Source: Lachnospiraceae bacterium M18-1 (GTDB taxonomy: Bacteria > Bacillota > Clostridia > Lachnospirales > Lachnospiraceae). Taken from it: 64,000 bases of DNA. Where the stretch lies: positions 898,725-962,724 of the forward strand of contig KE159609.1 of NCBI GenBank assembly GCA_000403295.2, given 5' to 3'. The notes below the pieces were generated by a model. That model had not been told where the DNA came from and ran no database searches. It saw only the letters and a list, made by a program, of their open reading frames with translations. This document shows, one piece after another, positions 51,424 through 59,546 of this stretch; position 1 is the stretch's first letter; every line of letters starts with the position of its first letter. Made by a program: the position numbers and the translations under genes.

Positions 51424-51469
51424 TTGACATATAAGTGCATATAGTATATAGTGTGCATATAGATACATC
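51424..51469 (+). promoter_or_regulatory. Promoter and repeat operator of the GntR operon
   Basis: TTGACA (51424-51429), 17 bases, TATAGT (51447-51452). TGCATATAG occurs twice (about 51437 and 51454) and overlaps the -10, a likely site for autoregulation by the YtrA-type GntR protein. Confidence 0.65.
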
Positions 51470-51493
51470 ACATTAAAAGAGGAGACAGGACCA

Positions 51494-51868
51494 TTGAAAA
51501 TATTAATCTCGAACACTTCTGACATCCCATTGTATCAACAGATCAAAGACCAGATTAAGGATGCTATCCTGAAAGAAGAGTTGGTTGAAAATGATCCGCT
51601 TCCCTCGATCCGTGCATTTGCCAATGATTTGAAAGTCAGTGTCCTGACGATAAGACGGGTCTATGAAGAACTGGAACAAGAAGGGTTTGTGATAAGCCAG
51701 GTTGGTATCGGGACCTTTGTATCTGCAAGTAATATTGAACTGCTCAGAGATTCCAGACGCCGCCTTGTAGAGCAGAAAATGCAGGATATGATACAGACCG
51801 CAAAAGCACTGGATATCACTAAGGAAGAACTGAATGCAATGATGGATATTCTTTATGAGGAGGTATGA
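51494..51868 (+). CDS. GntR family regulator, YtrA subfamily
   Basis: A 124-residue protein with an N-terminal winged helix (IPLYQQIKDQIKDAILKEEL, LPSIRAFANDLKVSVLTIRR) and only a short C-terminal helical tail, typical of YtrA regulators that control ABC export systems. It starts with TTG 51494 after GAGGAGACAGGACCA. It overlaps by 14 bases a frame leading into the ABC ATPase remnant, which confirms the original operon. Confidence 0.9.
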   Translation: MKILISNTSDIPLYQQIKDQIKDAILKEELVENDPLPSIRAFANDLKVSVLTIRRVYEELEQEGFVISQVGIGTFVSASNIELLRDSRRRLVEQKMQDMIQTAKALDITKEELNAMMDILYEEV

Positions 51869-51872
51869 CTAC

Positions 51873-52345
51873 ATGGCATCAATTTTAGAGGTTTCCGGAT
51901 TGAGAAAGAGTTACGGCAATTTTGAACTGAACGATATCAGTTTTACGATTCAGGAGGACTGTATCACAGGCTTTATAGGTGCAAACGGCGCGGGAAAAAG
52001 CACAACCATTTATTCTCTGCTGAATTTGGTCCGCAGAGAGGCAGGAACGATCACATTTCGCGGAAAAGATATTTCTGCAGACGAAAGACTGTTCAAGGAT
52101 AAAATCGGTGTTGTTTTTGACAGCAGCAGCTTTTATGATGAACTGACGATTCAGGAGATGACCTCATTGATTGCGCCCTAATATTCTGAGTGGAATCAGC
52201 GTGCGTATCAAGAGTATTTAGATATGTTTTCGCTGCAGAAGGAACATATCATAGGAATGCTGTCAAAAGGCATGAAAATGAAATACGCTCTTGCACTTGC
52301 TTTGTCGCACAACGCAGAGCTGCTGATTATGGATGTAAACTGGAC
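51873..52345 (+). pseudogene. ABC transporter ATPase, broken
   Basis: The ORF starts MASILEVSGLRKSYGNFEL and has a good Walker A (GANGAGKST). It stops at TAA 52179 after SLIAP. The same frame continues after the stop as YSEWNQRAYQEYLDMF, then LSKGMKMKYALALALS (signature region) and LLIMDV, where LDEPT would be expected; the family match ends there, near 52345. So the gene has a nonsense codon and has lost its 3' third. The matching permease tail may be at 63080. Confidence 0.8.
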
Positions 52346-52704
52346 TATGGTTTTTGACTGTATATAGCGTATATTGTGTTTAAAATGATGGAATATAACC
52401 ACTTGATACACAAGGCATAGGGAAAAATGTGTATGGAGTAGAGGGAAAAAATGGAATGACTAGCAAGGATAAATGATGACCCTGGATGCTGTTTTTTATT
52501 GAAAGAAAACTAGGATGTGAGTAGATTGAAAGCGTCTTTTGAATATTTCTCTATACTTCTTAAACCATAGTTTTGGTGATATACTTATAATTATTTTGAA
52601 CTTCAATAAAATTTTAAATAGTTTCTTTCAGTTTGACTACAATCTTACCTACTTTTTCTAATAGCTCTGTGTTATAATCAATTCTATTAAAACGGGGGAA
52701 AAAG
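52346..52704. other. AT-rich spacer with promoter for the next gene
   Basis: No gene is seen here. It starts at the break in the ABC ATPase. TATAAT at 52673-52678 (in TGTGTTATAATC) lies 27 bases before the ATG of the following gene; the -35 is poor. The base composition falls sharply here, marking the left edge of acquired DNA. Confidence 0.5.
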
Positions 52705-53976
52705 ATGAAGAAAATAATAAATATTTTTTTATTAGTGGGAGTAGTTATATCTATAAACATAGCGCTAAAATATTCTACACTACCAGTTCCTATATTTATA
52801 CCCTACAAATTGGCTGAATTTTGGGTGTCTTCTGTTGAGGAACAGCAACAATATGTTTTGCTTTATGACATTGCAGTTGGTTTTATAATGAGTGCATTGT
52901 TTTATTTTATTGTAGAAGAAATACCTGATAGAACTAGAATACATAAGTCGAAACAGTTAATTAAAGGTCCGATTAACCAATTGATTCAATGCATGGAACA
53001 AATAATTCATATTGTAGTAGTAAAATATAAAATAAATCAAAACCTATTGGAATTAACTCAAAAAGATTTTCTTGTTTTAGATGGAGAAACTCAGTCTTCT
53101 ATGGAGGAAATTTCATATACAAAAACTTTATATTATGTTAAAGATCGAAAGAAAAAAAACGCTTTTCATAACTATGGAACTGTCAATGATGTGGTAAAAA
53201 ATAATCTTAAAGGTATTATGAAAAATGTTTTGGAAATAAAGAATTATGAATACTTTTATGCATCAAATGAGCGTTTAGTGGAGTGCATCCGAAAAATTGA
53301 AAGTTGTAACTTAATAAGGTATTATTTAGACAATAAAGATAAGTCTTGTTTTATATTTCATGGAACAAGTAAAGCGATGTTTGAGTTTATCGTTCTCTAT
53401 TTGCAATTATTAAAGTGTAAAATTCATACAGAATATGCAGTTACAATTCTTGATAGTATAGAAGAAACTGCTAAGTATCATAGTGAAAGAGACAATGGTG
53501 TCCTTTGGCAAATGGCGATTGATGCGCAAAATAAGCGACAAGAACAGGCATTAGCTAATCCAACCATGGTTATAAGCAGTTCAAAATATACAACAGGGAT
53601 CTTTATATCGCAATTAAAGAGAAATCTTTTAGCTAAATTTCTTTTGTTTGATGATATTCAAATAGATAATTTAGCAAATTACAAATACGTTGTATTTGTA
53701 GTAGATTCTAAATTGAGAAATAAGGTAATTCACATGTTGAATGAAAAAGAGATACAATCTAGTATTATATTGATTACAGAACAGTTTATTTTAAAAAGAA
53801 CAATTAGAAATAAGGTTATGAATATCAATAATAACATAGTTGAAGAATTATTTTTCAAAAGTTCTTTCAAGCTGCGCCATTTTCCATTTATATTTAATAA
53901 AAATGAACCTTCCGAAAGAAGTATTATAAATATTTTTCATCAAATGGAAACAATTTTATATGAAATAGATAAATAG
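52705..53976 (+). CDS. AT-rich hypothetical membrane-anchored protein
   Basis: A 423-residue protein I do not recognise. Two N-terminal membrane segments (about 5-22, FLLVGVVISINIALKY, and 52-72, LYDIAVGFIMSALFYFIV) are followed by a ~350-residue soluble part, mostly helical, rich in Lys, Ile and Asn. Its base composition is far more AT-rich than the rest of the window, a sign of horizontal transfer. The last ~130 residues (KYVVFVVDSKLRNKVIHML, then SIILITEQFILKRTI) could form a Rossmann-like sensor or receiver fold. The position among element fragments makes a defence or element cargo role possible, but no motif supports it. ATG follows GGGGGAAAAAG. Confidence 0.6.
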   Translation: MKKIINIFLLVGVVISINIALKYSTLPVPIFIPYKLAEFWVSSVEEQQQYVLLYDIAVGFIMSALFYFIVEEIPDRTRIHKSKQLIKGPINQLIQCMEQIIHIVVVKYKINQNLLELTQKDFLVLDGETQSSMEEISYTKTLYYVKDRKKKNAFHNYGTVNDVVKNNLKGIMKNVLEIKNYEYFYASNERLVECIRKIESCNLIRYYLDNKDKSCFIFHGTSKAMFEFIVLYLQLLKCKIHTEYAVTILDSIEETAKYHSERDNGVLWQMAIDAQNKRQEQALANPTMVISSSKYTTGIFISQLKRNLLAKFLLFDDIQIDNLANYKYVVFVVDSKLRNKVIHMLNEKEIQSSIILITEQFILKRTIRNKVMNINNNIVEELFFKSSFKLRHFPFIFNKNEPSERSIINIFHQMETILYEIDK

Positions 53977-54036
53977 AGGTACGGCTGAAGGGTAGAAGTC
54001 TGTCCCTCTTATAAATATTCAGTAGATAGGCATTGC

Positions 54037-54198
54037 ATGGGAATCCTGCGTCTTGACCTTCTTCTGGAATATGAAACTGGGAAAGGTATCCAGGAATTAA
54101 TGGAAATGCTCTTAGGCTATGGAGAGGAAGAAGCAAAAACCTTAAATGCGCGGATTAATTATAGCTTGCAGAAGCTGTCACGGATGGAGGAACCCTGA
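54037..54198 (+). CDS. Small hypothetical protein (53 residues)
   Basis: ATG-started frame, MGILRLDLLLEYETGKGIQE through LSRMEEP, mostly helical and acidic. It may be a fragment. Another very short frame, MNFNIWLVCVLIGFVTGILA, follows at about 54216-54278 and would be a single membrane helix. Neither has a strong ribosome site. The rest of 53977-54410 holds nothing I recognise. Confidence 0.3.
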   Translation: MGILRLDLLLEYETGKGIQELMEMLLGYGEEEAKTLNARINYSLQKLSRMEEP

Positions 54199-54410
54199 AA
54201 AAGCAGAATACGATCATGAATTTTAACATATGGCTGGTGTGTGTCCTGATTGGATTTGTGACAGGAATACTGGCATGATGTTTTTTAAATCAGGTGGTAT
54301 ATGGTGAAATCATGAAGATACTCTTTTTGTAAAGAAATATGTATCCGGGGATCTGTAGGTGACAGCAGCAAACATTTATGAAAATATACTGGGCAGGAAG
54401 GTGGTTTGAT

Positions 54411-55139
54411 ATGGGAAACGATATCACAGAGATAAATAAGGATACCTTCTGGAAGTTCATTGAAGAAGCAAAGGGACAGTGCGGGAAGGACATGGACGCA
54501 ATGTTTTCCTGGCTAAATGGGCGGCTCTTAGGCATGCATCCGGAGCAGGCCCTGAAGTTCCATACAATCATACATGGGTATCAGGAGGCAGCCTATAAAT
54601 ATGGGCTTTGGATCGCAGCCTCGCTGATGAAGGAAGATGGCTACAGTGATGACCGGTTTGTCGATTTCAGGGCATGGCTGATCGTCCAGGGGAAAGCGGT
54701 TTATATGGCGGCTTTAGAAAATCCGGACTCGCTTGCGGAAGTAGAGCAGTATGGGGATTGTGAATTTGAAATTTTAACCTATGTTGGAAGTTATGCCTAT
54801 ACGGAATTGACCGGACGGACTGCCTATCGGGTTTGTACAGCTGAAATGAGGGAACAGGTCCTGGCAGAAATATCCGGGGAGATCAAGTACCATCCCATGA
54901 TTGAATACCCGCTGGAAATACAGGATGTGGTGGACGTGTATCCAAAGCTGGGCAACCGGTTTGTAAAAAGATATGGTATCCAGTGCTTCCTTAATGGTTC
55001 CATGTGGAATACTTCGCTGCCGGGGATGAAGGAGCTGGTAGAAAAAGGAGCAGATGAGGTGCACAAGCTCCGAATGAAACAAGAGAAAAGCAAAATGAAT
55101 AAGAAGCAGCCTGGATCGCAAAGAAGATCAAACAACTGA
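54411..55139 (+). CDS. DUF4240 domain protein
   Basis: A 242-residue protein. Residues 1-130 match the DUF4240 pattern (DTFWKFIEEAK, FHTIIHGYQEAAYKYGLWIAA, FVDFRAWLIVQGKAVYMAAL), known mostly from proteins near toxin or WGR-type modules, function not established. The C-terminus is a basic tail (KLRMKQEKSKMNKKQPGSQR). ATG 54411 follows GGAAGGTGGTTTGAT. Its 3' end overlaps the DinG fragment in another frame, so the last ~15 residues may come from fused sequence. Confidence 0.75.
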   Translation: MGNDITEINKDTFWKFIEEAKGQCGKDMDAMFSWLNGRLLGMHPEQALKFHTIIHGYQEAAYKYGLWIAASLMKEDGYSDDRFVDFRAWLIVQGKAVYMAALENPDSLAEVEQYGDCEFEILTYVGSYAYTELTGRTAYRVCTAEMREQVLAEISGEIKYHPMIEYPLEIQDVVDVYPKLGNRFVKRYGIQCFLNGSMWNTSLPGMKELVEKGADEVHKLRMKQEKSKMNKKQPGSQRRSNN

Positions 55140-55678
55140 GCTGCTCCACCCATGGACATACGTTGGCGCTGTTTACATCCTATTCACTGATGGGGAGTGT
55201 CTACCAGCTTCTGCGGGGAAGCATTCCATTCCCCATGGTGGAGGTATGGCGTCACACCCAGGAAGAGATCATGCGGTTTAAAAAGATGAGCAATGCGGTG
55301 CTGTTCGCATCCGGTTCCTGCTGGGAGGGCATGGATTTTCCAGGGGACATGGTGTCCTCTCTGATCATCGTCAGGCTCCCTTTTTCTGTGCCGGACCCGG
55401 TACAGGAAGCGAAGAAGGAGCAGTATGGGAATCTGCGGGAATACATAGATGCTGTTGCTGTTCCGGACATGCAGAAGAAACTCCGGCAAGGCTTCGGCAG
55501 GGCTATCCGGACGGAGACGGCTACCTGCGTGGTGACGATCCTGGACCAGCGGGCGGCTAGGGGCGGGAGATATTATGAGGACGTACTTTGTGCCCTGCCT
55601 CCCTGCCAGATGGCGGAGGGCATCGAGGATGTGGAAAGGTTCATAGGGAAGCGGAAAAATATTCACTATTATATGTAA
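55103..55678 (+). pseudogene. C-terminal fragment of a DinG/XPD-type helicase
   Basis: The frame is open from 55103 (EAAWIAKKIKQLSCSTHGHT) without a start codon and ends at 55678. Motifs of the second helicase domain are present: LALFTSYSLMGSVY, LFASGSCWEGMDFPGD and QGFGRAIRTETATCVV with the arginine fingers. The whole ATP-binding first domain is missing. The stop codon is directly at the left end of the IS4-type element, but the sequence ends as full-length family members do. Confidence 0.78.
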
Positions 55679-57279
55679 CTCAAACTTCGCACTTTAATAA
55701 GTGCCTATGCATCTTGAAAATACAATAAAAACTGGCAATTAAATAGCATGAAACCGTCTGGTTTGGTATAATTGAGTTGTCGAAAAACAATTAAAACCGG
55801 AGGCTCATGCTATGAATAAAAGTATAACACAAGCAAACCAGAATGATAAGCAGATTTCAAAATCTATCGAAAAATTTTTTAAAAGATTCCATATCTCCTC
55901 GGCATTGAAAGCATCTAATGCCTATAAGAAAAATGGCATTCCCGTTATTGAGGTTTTTCAGTATCTTTTTCTGCTGATCTATTCTAACAGGAGTATGTAT
56001 ATGAGCCTGATCACTGGACGAAATACTCCCGGATTTGCTAAGGATACGGTGTATCGGTTCATGAAGAGGCTCCAGATTAACTGGATACGTTTTACAACTC
56101 TGTTGGCTTCTCGGATTATCAGGGACGCGATCGTCCCCTTGGACTCAGAAGACCGCGCAAATGTACTCATAAATGTACTCATCATTGATGATTCTATGTT
56201 CGAACGCAATCGTTCTAAAAAAGTAGAGCTTCTTGCAAAGGCCTACGACCACGCAAACCACAGATACCGTTTTGGATTTCGTATGCTTACACTTGGATGG
56301 TCAGATGGAAGTTCTTTTCTTCCCGTGAACAGCATTCTTCTCTCGTCTGAAAACAAAAAGAACAGGGTCAATGAAGCTGTGAAGGTTGATAAGCGGACTG
56401 CCGGGTACAAACGGAGGCTGCTTTCCATTCAAAAAGGGACACAGGCCATGCTTGAGCTTTTAAAAACTGCTAAGAAAGCGGCAGTTCCAGCAAAGTATGT
56501 CCTTTTTGACAGCTGGTTTTCTTTTCCAAGCAGCCTCCATGCAGTAAAGACCATCGGTTATGATGTCATTGGTATGGTAAAAAAGACTCCCAAAATGTTC
56601 TTCCGATACAAAGGGGAAGGCATGTCCCTGATTACAATCTATAACCGGAATAAAAAGAGACGCGGCCGTTCCCGGTATCTGCTTTCTGTTTTAGTGGATG
56701 TTGTAAAGGATGGGAAAGTCATTCCGGCTAAAGTTGTATATGTGCGTAACCGGAATAAGAGGAAAGAATATTTATGCCTTATCTCTACCGATACAACGCT
56801 GGATGAAAATGAAATCATCCGTATTTATGGCAAGCGCTGGGATATCGAAGTTTTCTTCAAGGTATGCAAAAGCTATCTGAATCTTAGCCGGGAATGTAAC
56901 TCCTTATCATATGACGCAATGACAGCCCACACTGCGGTTGTTTTTACACGATATATGATGCTGTCTTTGGAAAGCAGGGAAGGGAGTGATAACCGTTCGC
57001 TGGGAGAACTTTTTCTATATTTTTCTGATGAAATGTCTGACATCACATGGATACAGGCATTTCGAATGCTGCTTCAAATGTTCCGAACCATACTTAACAA
57101 CAATACAGAGCTGTCCGACGATAAAATCGACGAACTCGTTGATACATTTATGAATACATTACCTGCTTTGCTGAAAGCGCAGCTTCAAGCAGCATAACAG
57201 CAGACTTTTGACAACTGAATAACAGCCAGGTATTGAATTTTCAAGGTGCATAGGCAAAATCTATGTGCGAAGTTTGAGT
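55678..57279 (+). mobile_element. IS4-type insertion sequence
   Basis: About 1.6 kb. Terminal inverted repeats ACTCAAACTTCGCAC (55678-55692) and its complement (57265-57279) are perfect over 15 bp, with further imperfect similarity to about 45 bp (GCCTATGCA, CTTGAAAAT). No clear target duplication. It contains one intact transposase gene. Confidence 0.85.
55812..57197 (+). CDS. IS4-type transposase
   Basis: A 461-residue DDE transposase. The IS4 signature Y-(2)-R-(3)-E-(6)-K is exact in YGKRWDIEVFFKVCK near residue 340; the catalytic Asp residues are in VLIIDDSMFERN and VLFDSWFSFPS. The frame is intact and starts with ATG after CCGGAGGCTCATGCT. Confidence 0.9.
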   Translation: MNKSITQANQNDKQISKSIEKFFKRFHISSALKASNAYKKNGIPVIEVFQYLFLLIYSNRSMYMSLITGRNTPGFAKDTVYRFMKRLQINWIRFTTLLASRIIRDAIVPLDSEDRANVLINVLIIDDSMFERNRSKKVELLAKAYDHANHRYRFGFRMLTLGWSDGSSFLPVNSILLSSENKKNRVNEAVKVDKRTAGYKRRLLSIQKGTQAMLELLKTAKKAAVPAKYVLFDSWFSFPSSLHAVKTIGYDVIGMVKKTPKMFFRYKGEGMSLITIYNRNKKRRGRSRYLLSVLVDVVKDGKVIPAKVVYVRNRNKRKEYLCLISTDTTLDENEIIRIYGKRWDIEVFFKVCKSYLNLSRECNSLSYDAMTAHTAVVFTRYMMLSLESREGSDNRSLGELFLYFSDEMSDITWIQAFRMLLQMFRTILNNNTELSDDKIDELVDTFMNTLPALLKAQLQAA

Positions 57280-57280
57280 A

Positions 57281-57388
57281 CTTAAAATATTTCTTGAAGC
57301 AAATCAAGAGAAATTGGATAGGGTATTGCAGGAAAGTGTAAAAGAAGAAATGTTTCAGACAGCAGAAATCAGGAGCCATTCAGAATGA
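57281..57388 (+). pseudogene. C-terminal gene remnant between two insertion sequences
   Basis: Open frame right after the IS4-type element encoding about 35 residues (LKIFLEANQEKLDRVLQESV through AEIRSHSE). It is helical and charged, with no start, and it ends in the terminator hairpin below. Family not recognised. Confidence 0.3.
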
Positions 57389-57400
57389 GTGGCTCCTTTT
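57372..57400 (+). terminator. Terminator partly duplicated by IS1634 insertion
   Basis: GGAGCCA (57372-57378) pairs with TGGCTCC (57390-57396), then TTTT. The right arm falls in the 70-bp direct repeat and so occurs again at 59418. Confidence 0.6.
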
Positions 57401-57456
57401 ACGATTGGTGATTGCGTAATGACTGAATTTAAGCTAAAATAGTATTAAATTAGTTC
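57387..57456 (+). repeat. 70-bp direct repeat flanking the IS1634 element (copy 1)
   Basis: GAGTGGCTCC...TTAGTTC (57387-57456) is repeated without difference at 59415-59484. It brackets the IS1634-family element exactly, as expected of the long variable target duplications described for this family. Confidence 0.9.
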
Positions 57457-59414
57457 CTGTCTTTGACAGTTAGTAGATTAAACAATCGCTGTATCCCTTG
57501 TATTTTCTGGGTTACAGCGATTATTGTCGTTGTTACGAAATATAGTAATTTATTCTTTCCCTTTACTTTTTTTCTGAATGGTTCTCATGCTGCTTTTGGT
57601 TATGAATTGATAATCCGTTCGGAAACCACAGACTTCATGGAGAGCATCCGTGATAAACTCTCGTCTGTATAGTGGGATAAATCCCTGTTCCTGTATTTCG
57701 GCGAAATTCATTGCTTTTAGTGTATCTAATAATTCTCCGCAGGTGTACTTATAATCCAGTTTTTTCTCAAGAAAACGGTAGAGTGTTAATGCGAGAAAAC
57801 AAATCAGGAAATGTGCTCTGATCCGGTTTTCATCCTGTAAATAAACAGGTCTTGCAGAAAAATCTGTTTTCATAATCCGGAAACATTCCTCGATCTGCCA
57901 TCTGCCCTCACTTACTTTCAGGATATCACTGACCTCATCATCCAAAAGGTCTGTGCATACTGCATAGAGTCCGTCGTATCCAGCCTCCTCAGAAATCTTC
58001 TTCTCATCCAGATAATATTGGATATCAGCAGCTTCCCCTTCTTCTGTAACTGCTGTTTTTCCAATAAACCGGGCCGGGTCATTGGGATTTTTCCGGTTCT
58101 TTTTGGACTTCCCTGAATCCAGCATCTTCTGTGCCCGCTCTACCTGTTTGTCACGGATCGATTTCTGATAAAGGGCATATTTCGGAGAATACGTGATGAT
58201 CAGGCGCTGATGCAGTTTCTTTGTTGTATAGGGTTCGTCTTTGTAATAAAGCCCTTTGTCATCCTCAGAAAGCTTTGTGATATCGACAGGTGTATCATCA
58301 GATACTCTTTTAAAGCCCTGCGGATTTAACGCCCATTCTTTTTCTTCTTTCTTCAGCTTTTTGATGGACTGAGTTACGATATAAGCTCGTTCCCCCATGT
58401 GATTATATTCCCTGATGGATTCAGAACCCAGTCCGGCATCACTGCAATAAATGAATTTCTGGCATTCGAAATCCCCAAGGACTTTCTTTTCTAATGGCTT
58501 CAGGGATGTCTGTTCATTTGCATTTCCCGGAAAGAGAGAGAAAGCAAGGGGGATTCCATCCCCGTCCATAAACAGCCCCATTTGGATGATTGGGTTTGGT
58601 CTGTGTTCTTTACTTTTTCCGTATTTTTTGATGCCATCTTCCTGTTCGATTTCGAAGTAATAATTCGAGCAGTCATAATAAAGGATCTTGTCATTCCTCT
58701 TTCCAAGATAGTGGCTGTTTTTATAGACTTCTGCCTGGATGAGGTCACATTCAGCCCCAAGGACATCCAATGCCCGGTACACATCATGGAGTTTGTAAGA
58801 AGGCTTCTCTAAAAACTCAGATGCTGCCTTGTAAGAAGAACGCTTGCTGCAAGGCTCCAGAATCCTTGTATAGATCAAGTCAGACAGAATTGCGTTGATA
58901 TCATACTTGAATTTATATTTCTGTTTTAACTTCCGGCAGATCTTATTCATTTGCAGCTGATAATAAACGGATTGGATAAAAAGATAGCCGCCGCGGAAGA
59001 AGGTCTGTTTACCATAATCTAATTGCCTGTCAGCGTGGAATGGAATCAATACTGTTTTTGCTTCTTTTTCCTTTTTATATTTTTCAGTTTCTATTTTCGC
59101 TTCATTTTTTGCCCATGCAACCACCTCATCTCTTGTAGGGCCGTGCTCAGGAAGAAGCTGTTCTAAAGTTCCCAGCTTGCGGACAATTGTAGAAGTAGTG
59201 CTTCCATTTGCTTTTACATACGATTTGCAGATATAAAAAGACTCTGCATTTTTAGATTTTGTTATGTGAAGATTCATATATCATCCCTCCCACCTCTTAT
59301 TATATCACACAATAACATAAAATACCATATATAAAAACAAATATTTTGACACAAAAAAAGCAGGTTTTGTGCGACCTGCGAGTACTTTTTGGATTATTCA
59401 GTTGTCAAACTCCC
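57457..59414 (-). mobile_element. IS1634-family insertion sequence
   Basis: 1958 bp between the two 70-bp repeats, with one transposase on the minus strand. Hairpins protect it at both ends: AATCGCTGTA/TACAGCGATT (57484-57493 with 57513-57522) after the gene, and GCAGGT/ACCTGC (59360-59365 with 59374-59379) upstream, followed on the minus strand by seven T, which would stop incoming transcription. Confidence 0.88.
57550..59277 (-). CDS. IS1634-family transposase
   Basis: A 575-residue DDE transposase. N-terminal MNLHITKSKNAESFYICKSY is typical of the family. Catalytic Asp/Glu candidates are in ILYYDCSNYYFEIE, FIYCSDAGLGSESI and EGRWQIEECFRIMKTDF. The frame is intact; the ATG follows GGGAGGGATGAT. 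Confidence 0.92.
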   Translation of the reverse strand: MNLHITKSKNAESFYICKSYVKANGSTTSTIVRKLGTLEQLLPEHGPTRDEVVAWAKNEAKIETEKYKKEKEAKTVLIPFHADRQLDYGKQTFFRGGYLFIQSVYYQLQMNKICRKLKQKYKFKYDINAILSDLIYTRILEPCSKRSSYKAASEFLEKPSYKLHDVYRALDVLGAECDLIQAEVYKNSHYLGKRNDKILYYDCSNYYFEIEQEDGIKKYGKSKEHRPNPIIQMGLFMDGDGIPLAFSLFPGNANEQTSLKPLEKKVLGDFECQKFIYCSDAGLGSESIREYNHMGERAYIVTQSIKKLKKEEKEWALNPQGFKRVSDDTPVDITKLSEDDKGLYYKDEPYTTKKLHQRLIITYSPKYALYQKSIRDKQVERAQKMLDSGKSKKNRKNPNDPARFIGKTAVTEEGEAADIQYYLDEKKISEEAGYDGLYAVCTDLLDDEVSDILKVSEGRWQIEECFRIMKTDFSARPVYLQDENRIRAHFLICFLALTLYRFLEKKLDYKYTCGELLDTLKAMNFAEIQEQGFIPLYRREFITDALHEVCGFRTDYQFITKSSMRTIQKKSKGKE

Positions 59415-59484
59415 GAGTGGCTCCTTTTACGATTGGTGATTGCGTAATGACTGAATTTAAGCTAAAATAGTATTAAATTAGTTC
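59415..59484 (+). repeat. 70-bp direct repeat flanking the IS1634 element (copy 2)
   Basis: Identical to 57387-57456 (see copy 1). Sequence to its right continues the region that was adjacent to 57456 before insertion. Confidence 0.9.
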
Positions 59485-59546
59485 TAGGAAGTCCTGGTTT
59501 AGTCATAGAATTTAGTCATAGAGTGATGAAAGGTGGGCGTGCCAAA

